DNA of 64,000 nt from Glebionis coronaria (taxonomy: Eukaryota > Streptophyta > Magnoliopsida > Asterales > Asteraceae): the NCBI GenBank assembly GCA_025667525.1, contig JANFOE010000578.1, positions 124,001 through 188,000 on the forward strand. The letters run 5' to 3'. The notes below the pieces were generated by a model, which saw nothing but the letters and a program-made list of their open reading frames with translations, had not been told where the DNA came from and ran no database searches. Numbering within the stretch: position 1 is the first letter of the stretch; each line of letters starts with the position of its first letter. This document shows, piece by piece, positions 33,825 through 44,413 of the stretch. The translations under genes and the position numbers were made by a program.

Positions 33825-35436
33825 TAATATGGTTTCTTTTGAATATGTGTACTCGTTCGTTCTCGGTATCTAATCGAATTGATCACGATTTAGGGTGGAC
33901 TTATCGGTTATGGTCACTAAAAGGGGTGCTTTTGATTATCTATATCTACTAAAAAGAGTTAAGGCAAATAATAAATATAAAGAGATTAAACAAGTTTAAG
34001 TCTAATTAAAAAGTAATTTTAAAGATAAAAAAGACAAGACTATATAAAATTAAACCCGACAAAAAGTTGCGGGAAAGAAATACACTTCAAAAAATAACTA
34101 AGTAAAATAACCAAAAACTGTAGTCAGATCGCACCCTACGATCGCAGCACGCGATCGCAGTCTGGATCGTATTCTAGATCTTAGTCTAGATCTTAGTCTA
34201 GATCGTAAGATTGGATCGCAGAAAATGATCGTAGCCTAGATCGTACCCCTGGATCGCAACAAAGTGATCGCAGCCAACGATCTTAACCCACGATCGCAGC
34301 CTAGATCGTACCCCACGATCAAAACAAGTGGATCGCAATGGACGATCGTGGCCTGGATCACAATCTTTCATCGCAGTTTCTAATCGCAAGTAGAAACCCT
34401 TGGTTTTATGCGATTAAGAAACTCGATCGGAACAAGTAAAACCCTTAAAAATATTATGATGGAGTACAAGAGGCAAATAAGCAATAACCAAATAAGCACT
34501 TTTCTAATAAGCACTTACCAAAACTTAACCAAATCAATAAAAAAAAAACTAAATAAGCACGAATGAAAAACTTTCAAAATACTAAATAAACAAGTTTTAT
34601 AAAAGAAACTTAAAAAAGATTAAACTTTTAAGAACATTCAAAAGAAAATAAGCTAAATATAAAATAAGCAAAAGGCACAAAAAATTGAGCTTATCAATCG
34701 TAAGAAATTGATAAGATCAACAAGATGAGCACTTTAATCAAATAAACACCAAGATGAAACAAGTTACCTACTTTATCTGAATCAAAATCAAACTTAAAAC
34801 AAGAAAGGTAGAATAAGATAGATTGTGAAATGTTTGAAATTAAACTTAAAGATTAAAGATTCAAATACAAGATTAAAGTGAAAAGATCAAAACTTGAAAG
34901 GAAATGAAAGAAATCTAAAGAGAGAAAGTAGAATCACCTACTTCTCTCTAAAGATATGAAAACTAAAAATAAAATGACTAACACCCTCCTAATGAAGGAT
35001 TAGGAGGGTATATAGGAGAAGGGAGGTGTGGTGTGTTGCTTCTTTCTTCCTTTTGTCTTCTCGTCTTTCTCGACTTTGTCTCGGGATTAGTCGAATGATA
35101 AAATGAACTCGTCTTCTAATTTTCTTCTTTTAGCTGACTTGGTTTGTCGACTTTGTCAAACTTTCGTCTTTCGACTTTTTCTTCGATAAATCATCAGAAT
35201 AGGACTTTGACTTCCGTTCTTTTTGCACTTTTGATCTTTTGACTTCGTCTTTTGTCTTTTTCTTTGATAAAAGCCCGTGAAAGCCCGTGTTTTCTTCCTC
35301 TTTCATATTTTTATCCTAAAACACAATAAAAACATAAACCACGTATAATTCCGACTTTTACGTCATAAAATACACGTTTTGGTCTCGTTTTTATTATAAT
35401 TAAGTGGTAAAAGGATAAGTGTTTTCACACTTATTA
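33825..35436 (-). repeat. Element D 5' LTR
   Basis: The LTR is 1612 bp and colinear with the 3' LTR. Its TATA (minus CTATATACCC, about 35004-35014) is followed by a 10-bp stem hairpin, CCCTCCTAAT/ATTAGGAGGG (34984-35008). The ends are TAATA.../...TATTA. Confidence 0.88.
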
Positions 35437-35441
35437 TTGCC

Positions 35442-37418
35442 AAATTGCCTCCACCCACCACCGTTAAGGGAGTTAGAAGTTTTCTCGGCCATGCCGGCTT
35501 ATATAGACATTTTATCCAAGACTTCTCTGAGGTATCTCGGCCTATGACCCATCTTTTGGAAAAACAGACTCCATTCCTCTTTTCGGATGAGTGCATTAAA
35601 GCCTTTGAGATGCTTAAAAAGATATTAACCGAATCACCAATTCTAGTTGCCCCAGATTGGGATCTACCTTTTGAAATAATGTGTGATGCTAGTGATTACA
35701 CGATAGGTGTGGTTTTGGGGCAACGTAAGACCAAACATTTCTTGCCTATACACTATGCAAGTAAGACTATGACGGATGCTCAAACTAAGTATACTACAAC
35801 GGAAAAGGAGTTACTTGCCGTTGTATATGCTTTCAAAAAGTTTAGACCATACCTTGTCTTGTCTAAAGCCATAGTGTATACGGACCACTCGGCTATCAAA
35901 TATCTTCTAAATAAACAAGATGTCAAGCCGAGGTTGCTCTGGTGGATTCTCCTCCTTCAAGAATTTAACGTCAAAATTCTAGACAAAAAAGGAGCCGAGA
36001 ATCTCGCGACCGATCATCTTTCTAGACTTGAGAATCCTCACCAAAGCGATCGAGAGAACAAGCAAACTAATGAAACATTTCCTCTCGAGACGCTTGGTAT
36101 GATTGCTTTTTGTGGTGATGATAGTACCCTATGGTTTGCGGACATCGCAAATTACCATGCGGGGAAGTTCGTGATTAAGGGTATGTCGTCCCAACAAAAA
36201 CGGAAATTTTTCAAGGACATATCTTACTATTTTTGGGACGAACCCTATTTGTTTCGAGTGTGCGCTGATCAAGTGATTCGTAGGTGTGTGTTTGGCAAAG
36301 AAGCTAAAGATATTCTTAAAGCTTGTCATGAAGGACCCACCGGGGGACATCATGGTGGCAACTCCACCGCGTAAAAAGTCTTTGATTCCGGTTTCTTTTG
36401 GCCTTCCATATATCGAGATGCCCAAGACTTAATCAAGACTTGTGATGCTTGTCAACGACAAGGAAATAATTCACAAAAGGATGAAATGCCCCAAAACATA
36501 ATTCAAGTTTGTGAAATCTTTGACGTATGGGGAATCGATTTTATGAGGCCATTTCCATCATCAAAAGGAAATAAGTATATTCTCGTAGCCGTGGACTATT
36601 TTTAAAAATGGGTTGAAGCTAAGGATTTTCCTACTAATGATGCTCGAGTTGTGGTGAAATTTTTTGAACAACTCTTTGCTAGGTTTGGAACTCTACGGGC
36701 TATAATAAGTGATCGAGGGACCCATTTTTGCAATGAACAATTTGAAAAAGTTCTAAAGAAATATGGTGTCACTCATCGAGTTTCGACGGCTTATCACCCT
36801 GAAACGAGTGGTCAAGTGGAGGTTTCAAACCGAGCTCTAAAGAGAATTTTGGAGTGTTCTATAAGAGAAAATCGCACTTCATGGTCGGATAAATTGGACG
36901 ATGCATTGTGGGCTTTTCGTACGGCCTATAGGACTCCAATTGGTTGTACACCATTTAGGTTGGTCTACGAAAAGGCATGCCACTTGCCAATTGAACTCGA
37001 ACATAAGGCGTAATGGGCTCTAAAACATTGTAACTTCGATTTGAGGACCGCGGGTGATCATCGCAAGGTTCAATTGAATGAACTAAGTGAATTAAGGGAT
37101 CAACCTTATGAGAACCCTTTGATCTATTAAGAGAAGACTAAGAGGATTCATGACTCTAAGATCAAAAACCGCATTTTCAATGTTGGTGATCAAGTCCTCT
37201 TATTCAACTCTAGACTTAAGATTTTCTCGGGCAAGCTTAAATCCCGTTGGTCCGGACCATTCACCATTTCACAAGTATTCCCTTATGGCACCGTTGAGCT
37301 AGCTCAAAAAGACGAGCCTAACTTTAAGGTGAATGGTCATCGAGTTAAGCACTATTTTGGAGGGGACATACCAACGGAGGTTGTTCCGGATCTCCAAACT
37401 TTCCCTAAGGACCAATGA
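35442..37418 (+). pseudogene. Element C RNase H and integrase
   Basis: The frame resumes [19 protein letters not shown]. RNase H follows: [67 protein letters not shown]. The integrase zinc finger ([11 protein letters not shown]...CDACQRQG), catalytic D (WGIDFMRPF), D (ISDRGTHFCNEQFE) and E (PETSGQVEVSNRALKRILE) are all present. Stops at about 36372, 36603, 37011 and 37128 break it; the frame ends at PDLQTFPKDQ. It is near full length for the type and inactive through stops rather than loss of motifs. Confidence 0.9.
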
Positions 37419-39420
37419 ATGCGGGGATCGAGTCGAGCTCATGACTCGGTTAACAAAAACGAGGTGCCTTGTGGGGGAGTCCCATACAATCTATCTTCTT
37501 TCTATTTTCTAACACTAATAAGGCTTGATCTTTTCAAGCTCGTGCTCGTGTTTTGTCGTGATGTGAATGTTAGGTATGACCCTAATCATCGAAGACTCTC
37601 GTGTTTCGTTTTGCCCGGTCCACTCGAGTTTCCATACTTAGATTGTCAAATGGGGAATTTGTTATCCTTTGATATTTATCGACTAACATTTTATCTTAAA
37701 CATAATTAATAAACGGCTTTTAGATTTGCGTGCTCTTACCATGTTAGGACTTTTGCATTCGACTCTTCGTGTTCTAGCAAGGGGTGTTATTCTTGAGCTA
37801 GGAAACATTATGGACAATGTTTGGTTTTAGCATGGGGGAGTCAATCGATATAATCGCTTGCACTTGCTTTTGTCGTGTTCAAATGTAATCGTTTTTCTCA
37901 TTTTTCATAAAAAATTTAAATTTTTAGTGCAATTTTGTGTTTAATAATAAAGAAAATAAGTGTTTTTAACACAAATGTAGGCTTTCCGTTGGTGAAAATA
38001 AGAATAGTTTTTGACTCGATAGGTTTTTACCTTAGCTCATTCCTTAACATGCTTAAATCAAGTTTGCTAGACTTTTATATAGGGAACTTTAAAACCCAAA
38101 AGTATTAACTCATACGGGTTTAAGAACAAGAACTTTTCACAAGTTCCTATAACTGATCCTAGAAAGTCATTTATCAAGGGAACTTTAAAACACAAATTCT
38201 AAACTTGAAAAAGTCTAGGAAGATACAAGATCCTATAGATGACTTGAAAACCCAAAACTTCGATTTAATATGGTCTTAATTTAGACTTGCAAGGCTAAGT
38301 ATCCATTAGTCTCACATCTTTGAGATTTTACAATATGGAGAACAAGAGATGATAGAGTTGATCATAATTTTTGAGGCTAAGTCTTCCTTGTATAAGTTAT
38401 TTTGTGTTTGATTCTTTCTCCTCGTATTTATTTTTCACGCTTGAATAGTTAATTGTTTAATAAATGAAGTTTTTAGCGGTTTGGGTTTAATATCTTAACT
38501 CTTAACTCCTTCTTTTTCTTCCCTTGTAATTAAAGTAAGAACACATTGAGGGTGTCAGCTTCATGGACTTTTTGATCATGGGATTGCGGAATTTGGCTTA
38601 CTATACGTATCATAAATAAAAACATGTTCTCTATGTGCCTTCGGGTGGGAGTCATGTAGCACTAGCCTTGTCATTAGAGCCTTAGGGTGTATGGCATGGT
38701 GAAGTGTTTAATAAAATTTGCTTCATCATCATAAGCCTTAGGGTGGATTGTGAATGTCAATTCCCTTGTTTATGTCCAAGGAGCCTTAGGGTGTGGATCA
38801 TAGATAAGGCGCACTTTTACATCTTAAAGAGCCTCAAGGTGCATGATGTAAATGTTGCAAACTCCATTAATAAAGTCAAAATCGACTTTGGAGGAATTAT
38901 TATTGCTTTAAGTAGACCTATTAACCAAATTTCGGATCGGGGAATTTATTCCTAAAATCGTGTTAAGTTATCCTTGATGTGGGTTTTCTTTAGTGACAAC
39001 GGTTTTTGAGGATGAGGTTAGGTTTTAAGTGTTGGGTTTACACCATTTTTGCCTTCATTTTTGGACTAATAAATATTAAATAAGTAAAATGAGCCTTTGG
39101 TTGAATGAAAAAATTAAAATCTAGAGATACAACTAGGAATAAAGGAGATTGAGTTTAACACAAATTACTTGTATAAGTGGTCTTAACATTGGAACTTATG
39201 ATTGACAATGATCTTGTTTTTAAACTTGGCATGGAAAGAGTGAAAAGTCGAGGACGATGAATCTATTCGAGTTTTATGATCCTAAAAGTTATTTCTTAAT
39301 AATGAAAGTAGTACATTATGTCTTTGCAAAATATAGTGTCAAAAGTTAAATAAATATGTACTTAGTAGCTTTATTTTATCATTGCGTGAGGACGCGGCAA
39401 TTGCTTAGCAAGGGGGAGTT
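37419..39420 (+). other. Element C 3' non-coding region
   Basis: About 2 kb without a convincing gene. Purine tracts occur at about 37470 and 37833 (catgggggagtca). A motif gccttagggtg or close variant starts at 38637, 38679, 38735, 38783 and 38831. 38040-38400 is shared with D. The final purine tract, caagggggagtt, abuts the LTR at 39421. Confidence 0.7.
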
Positions 39421-42400
39421 TGATATGAGTGTAATTACGCATATCATTTATATCAATAAACGGACTTAAAATGCATAAAACATATAATATATCCTTGTAT
39501 ATGCTTGTTTTATTGTCTCGTGTGTGTAGGTACCAAGATCACAAAAATCGGAAAAAACCGACACGAGATTGAGGATTATACCAAACGCCAAAAGTCAAGA
39601 TCGATTTTATTCGAGGATTCAATTTTATTGGGCCTTTGTGGGACCCACTTGAGTTTAATGGGCCTTAAAGCCCATTTATGAAGTTATGTTGGAAAAAGTT
39701 ATTCAAAGCGCAATTCAAAGGCCCAAAATCAACAATAAGTGACGGATTGAAGTAATATACTTGGGTCCAAATTTATCAAAGGCCCAAAATCAACAAATAA
39801 GAGACTGTGGAAGAGTTTATATTTGGAATGGTCCATCAAGGGCCCATCACAAGGAAGCAACGATTGAAAAGTTTATTTATAAACTTTAGTCATAAGTTTC
39901 GGTCAAAAGGTCAAACAAAACACACAAAAGAAAGAAATAACGAGAGAGGAAAGAAAGAAAAAGGGGAAGAACTATTTCCCTGCCAAGAACCCTAGAAAAT
40001 TAGGGGTTTCTCCAATAAGCCAGCGAGTGACAATCACGCATCAAAATCATATAATTAAGGGGAAGAGGGTGTGTGATATACACCTAGATTCCATGTACCA
40101 TGTGCCAGGATGGCACTTGGTTGCATCACATCCCTCCTCTCATTGGTCCAAGACCTGTCATTCAGTAAAAGGGGCCAATCAAACCTTGCCAAGTCATTAA
40201 CAAACAAGCACAAATGTTAGCCATGTTGGCGATCTGTGTGATCAAATCACATATCAACCGTAGGATCAAGATTGGAAGAAAGAGAAGGCTAAGAAGATGA
40301 TCCAATGGCCTAGAATCGTCATCAGCAATCACTCCTCACCCTCAGTTCTCCTATAAAAACCCCTTCATTTTTCTTGTGTAATCATCCCTTTTCTTCTTGT
40401 AATGTTATGATGTTTAGATGTAGTTAGAAATATTTCTTTTTCAGCTTTGTAATCATAATTCGAATTTAATAAAATTTTCTTTTTATTATAATTTCTCTTT
40501 TAATCTCAGTCTTTACCTTGTTTAAATGCTTTGATAAATTCTTACTATTGATCTAAAATTATAATATTACAAATGAGAATTAAGGAACTTTTTATTTAAA
40601 TGATAAATTGTAAAAATAAAAAGGAGATTTAAGTTGCTGAAATTAGTGTTATGCAATGGTGGTTCGTAATGTTTTTCATGGTGGTTGATCGTGTGTAGTC
40701 GAATTAAACAAGGTAGCCCAGCGCTACCTTCTCCATCAACGGTTATCATCCAATAAAAAGGGTTAAGCACATTGTTATTTCCTGAAAATTATTAGTTAAA
40801 CCTGTTAGTTTTAATTTTGATGTTAATTTGTGTTTTGATAAAATGATTTGATTATATATTCTGATTTTGGGCTTGAGTTTCAACGAATCTGTTTGTTATA
40901 TTTTTGTCATTTGTGAAACGTATCTGCTGTTTTTGATTATGACTATTGCTGATATTTCCTTTATTAGTTGTTGTCGTCTTATCTGAGTTTGAGACGTTTG
41001 ATGTTGTGTTTAGTATTATTGAGAGTGGTTTCCGTTTTCTAATATCACTAAGCTGCTGATTTTGGTCACTAGGACCGAGTAACAAGTTTCATTAATTTAA
41101 TATAAGTTTTAGAAGAGTTTTTTTAATATTGATAAAGTATTCTGAATCGATACTCTGCTGAGTTTTAATGTTGCGTATTCATAGTCATTTCTGCTGAAGT
41201 TCATAGCTGTATCACTGATTGAGTTTAACTGCTGCTATAAGGTTGTTATTGCGTTTTCCGTAGCTTGTTATTGCTGATATTTAGATCTTTCATTTACTAC
41301 GTTTTTCATGTTGCTGTGATCTCATAACAACAGCTTCGATAAGGGTTATTAGGATTTGATTTTTTTTTCTGTCTGTCTGCTGGTTTCATAGTATATTTTT
41401 GATTGAGTTTTGGTTGATTAGAATCTGCTAAATGTATTTGCTGCCTTAGTTTTGCTAATTGGTTTTTGGTCATAGTTTTTATTCGTTTCTAGGTCTATAG
41501 TTATTGCTAGAGAGTCTTTGAATTAACTGATATTGTTGTAATTGGTTTAATTGTTAGTTGAAGTTTGTTGATAAGTGTATGGTTGCTTTGAATTGTAGTT
41601 GCTGAATCATTCTCTTGTTGTTTTTTTATTGATATATGATATTGTGCAATTGATGTGCTTACTGGTTTGATTGTGTCTGATCATTTGCCTGCTTATGTGA
41701 ATTGCTTTAACTGATTGCTGATATCGGTTAGTTAATTGTTGATTTATTTTCTGTATGTATTGTTTGTTGTGGCCAGCACTCCTTGAATTGGGGGTGTTTT
41801 GGGCTAATAATCTGAGCTAAAAAAATAAGTATCATATCTTGTCCACAGCAGGTCTCGAACTCGAGACCTGCACGTTATAGGGCAAGCACACTAACCAACT
41901 GTGCTACTTCTTTTCTTTAGTATAACATTGGAATTGGTATTTAATATAAGTTGTGTCATTGAAATGTTTATCTACTTATAAACGTTTTGTTTTAATTCAC
42001 GTTTTAGTATTAAAAGTTTAATAAATTTTCAGTTACTTTTAATAATAAATAGTTCATTTAATTTTAGCAAAAAACAAATTATTAGACTAAATAAAATATA
42101 AAAAATTAATTAAATAAATAAATAAATAAAAGATTTTTGATTTCTCTCGATTAGCGTGTTTTGAATTTTTAGATTCGTCGTTTAAATTTATTTTTTTAAT
42201 CGTAGAGTTTTAGATAGAACGTTTTTCTTGTAGATTTTATTTGGGGTAACGGTTCATGCACTTTATTAAAAAAAACGTAGATTTTTAGGTAAAACCCGAA
42301 CCTATTCAAATTAATTGTCCAAATCAAAACGAAATCTCAAATTCACAATTTCTTTGTGTACAACGAACCGGGATCACTCTCATGTTAATTAATTCGACTT

Positions 42401-42499
42401 TAGCTAATTTTAGACTATTACTTTTTCCTAAAGGTAATTTTCTACTATTTGCTCTATAATGTATTATATTAAAATACATCGACACTTTCCCACACATCA
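39421..42499 (+). repeat. Element C 3' LTR
   Basis: The LTR is 3079 bp, TGATATGAGT...CACACATCA. It holds the TATA (ctataaaaac, 40351) and the antisense tRNA-like unit (A box 41895-41906, B box 41851-41860, T-run 41819-41825). The B-box arm here forms a longer perfect inverted repeat than in the 5' LTR copy. Confidence 0.88.
41819..41920 (-). ncRNA. tRNA-like Pol III unit, antisense in C 3' LTR
   Basis: Second copy of the unit at 18070-18172. The minus-strand A box TAGCACAGTTGG, B box GTTCGAGACC and T7 terminator-like run are all kept. Confidence 0.55.
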
Positions 42500-42504
42500 A
42501 TGCT

Positions 42505-44339
42505 CTTGGTAGGAAGTCGGGTATGATCAACGACATTAAGATAAAGGAAGAGATTATACAAGACTTGGAGCGACTAGATATTGAGATCATGATAAGTGGA
42601 CAACATGGCTAATGGGCTAATCTTAGAGTAGAGCTTGACTTACTCTCTAGGATCAAGGAAGCTAAGAAGGATGATGGTGAAATCTGGGCAATTATTCTGA
42701 ACTTAGAGCAGCAGATAGAGTTTCGGTTAGATGACGACGATATCTTATAGCAGGGTACTAGACTTTGTGTTCTTGATGATCTTACACTCATGGAAGCGTT
42801 ATTGGCTGAAGCTCATAGCTCCCCATTATCCATTCATCTTGGTTCAACCAAGATGTACCACGCCATCAAGCAGTATTTCTGGTGTAGTGGTATGAAACAA
42901 GATCTTGCTACCTATGTATCCAAATGTCTTACCTGCCAGCAGGTTAAAATCGAGCATCAACGATCTAGTGGTCTACTACAACCATTAGATATTCCAGAGT
43001 GGAAGTGGTATAAGATCACCATAGATTTTGTCACTGGACTTCCGCAGACCAAGAGGAAGAATGGTGCCATTTGGGTTATCGTTGACCGACTTACCAAGTT
43101 AGCTCATTTCTTACCAATCCGCAAGGATAATGTGGTTAGCAAACTCGTTGACTTATATTAGAAAGAGATCATGATACTTCATGGTGCTCCATCCAGTATC
43201 GTCTCGGACAGAGATCCTCGGTTTACTTCGCGATTTTGGAGAAGTCTGTAGAAAGCTTGGGGCACCAGACTTAAGCTTAGCACGGCTTTTCATCCTCAAA
43301 TAGACAGACAGTCGGAGCGAACCATTCAAACATTAGAGGACATGCTTCGAGCGTGTGCTTTAGAATAGACATGAAGTTGGGACGACTACATATGCTTGAT
43401 ATAATTTGCATACAACAACAGTTGGCACGCCAGCATCAAGTGTACACCGTTTGAGATGTTCTGTGGGCGAAAGTGTCGCGCCCCAATCTGCTGGGATTAG
43501 GTTGGTGAGAGAACACTTGAAGGTCCGGAGATGATAGAGATGACCAACGAGAGATTCTTTGTAGCTAAGGCGGAACTGCAAGAAGCTCGTGCACGTCAAA
43601 AGAGTTATGCCAACAAGCATCGTAGAGATTTGCATTTCAACGTGGGAGATCATGTTTTTCTTAAGGTATCACCGGCATGTGGTGTTAGACGTTTTGGAAT
43701 CAAAGGAAAACTCAGTCCTCGATTCATCTAACCGCTTGATATCATCGAGCGAGTCGGTGAAGTATCGTATCGTTTAGCATTGGTGAGCGAACACTTGAAG
43801 GTCCGGAGATGATAGAGATGACCAACGAGAGATTCGTTGTAGCTAAGGCGGAACTGCAAGAAGCTCGTGCACGTCAAAAGAGTTATGCCAACAAGCATCG
43901 TAGAGATTTGCATTTCAACGTGGGAGTTCATGTTTTTCTTAAGGTATCACCGGCATGTGGTGTTAGACGTTTTGGAATCAAAGGAAAACTCAGTCCTCGA
44001 ATCATCTAACCGCTTGATATCATCGAGCGAGTCGGTGAAGTATCGTATCGTTTAGCGTTAACTCCGAAGCTTTCTCATGTTCATGACGTTTTCCATGTGT
44101 CCTTACCCAGAGAATACAAGTATCATCCCCTTCATATGGTTCAGTATCCACTTGAACAGATTCTTGAAGATCTTACCTTCATTGAGGAGCCCAAACGAGT
44201 TCTTGATCGTCAGCAACAAGTCATGAGGAAGAAGATGATTTCATTCTTTAAAATTCTTTAGAGGGACCATATCGAGCGGGAAGCCACTTGGGAGACAGAG
44301 GAGTCTATCTGGACTTCTTACCCTCATTTCAAGTTTTGA
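42505..44339 (+). pseudogene. Element B pol, second part: integrase and chromodomain-like tail
   Basis: Resumes LGRKSGMINDIK. It contains the integrase finger (AEAHSSPLSIHLGSTKMYH...KCLTCQQVK), core D (ITIDFVTGLPQTKRKNG), D (IVSDRDPRFTSRFW) and E (SERTIQTLEDMLR). Then come KSYANKHRRDLHFNVGDHVFLKVSP and RRFGIKGKLSPRFI, duplicated by a 278-bp tandem copy, then VSYRLALTPKLSHVHDVFHVS and a chromodomain-like end (FIEEPKRVLDRQ...REATWETEESI). Stops occur near 42610, 42748, 43159, 43249, 43364 and 44260. Confidence 0.85.
43501..44056 (+). repeat. 278-bp tandem duplication inside B integrase
   Basis: Copy 1 is about 43501-43778 and copy 2 about 43779-44056, both from ttggtgag to tatcgtttagc. Only a handful of differences separate them (for example gagatcatg versus gagttcatg). 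Confidence 0.85.
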
Positions 44340-44398
44340 TTTGGGTATGTTCCTCTTTCAGTTTACGTTATCTATAATTCGGGGACGAATTATTCTTT

Positions 44399-44413
44399 TT
44401 AGGGGGGATGAGT
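44399..44413 (+). promoter_or_regulatory. Element B polypurine tract
   Basis: aggggggatgag directly before the 3' LTR start TGTAAAACCC. Confidence 0.8.

Larger units (their letters stand above)
22959..35436 (-). mobile_element. Element D: pol-less Athila relative, split by E
   Basis: The LTRs are 22959-24632 (3' LTR) and 33825-35436 (5' LTR); the orientation is minus. Primer site TGGCACCGCTGCCGGGTC is read from 33823 down. The purine tract, minus-strand AAGTGTAGGGGATT, adjoins 24633. The internal region without E is only about 2.1 kb: a 68-residue gag start, then directly the Athila 3' non-coding region, which is homologous to 38040-38400 of C in reverse. All of pol is missing, so D needed proteins from another element. 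The LTR ends are TA...TA rather than TG...CA. Confidence 0.88.
15653..42499 (+). mobile_element. Element C: Athila-type Ty3/gypsy, split by D
   Basis: The LTRs are 15653-18749 and 39421-42499 and the duplication is atgct. The primer site is TGGCGCCGATGCCG (18756 on), of the tRNA-Asp/Arg type used by Tat/Athila elements. The order is leader, gag, protease, RT | D | RNase H, integrase, then a 2-kb non-coding 3' region. No envelope-like frame is evident. The frames are broken by stops and shifts. It sits inside B pol. Confidence 0.9.

Noticed and set aside
37419..37709. Envelope-like ORF after C integrase
   Set aside because: The 96-residue frame has no signal peptide plus transmembrane pattern that I can support and no similarity I recognise.
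38637..38841. TTAGGG-containing motifs as interstitial telomere repeat
   Set aside because: The motifs are about 48 bp apart, not tandem, and the plant telomere unit is TTTAGGG. They lie in an Athila 3' region.
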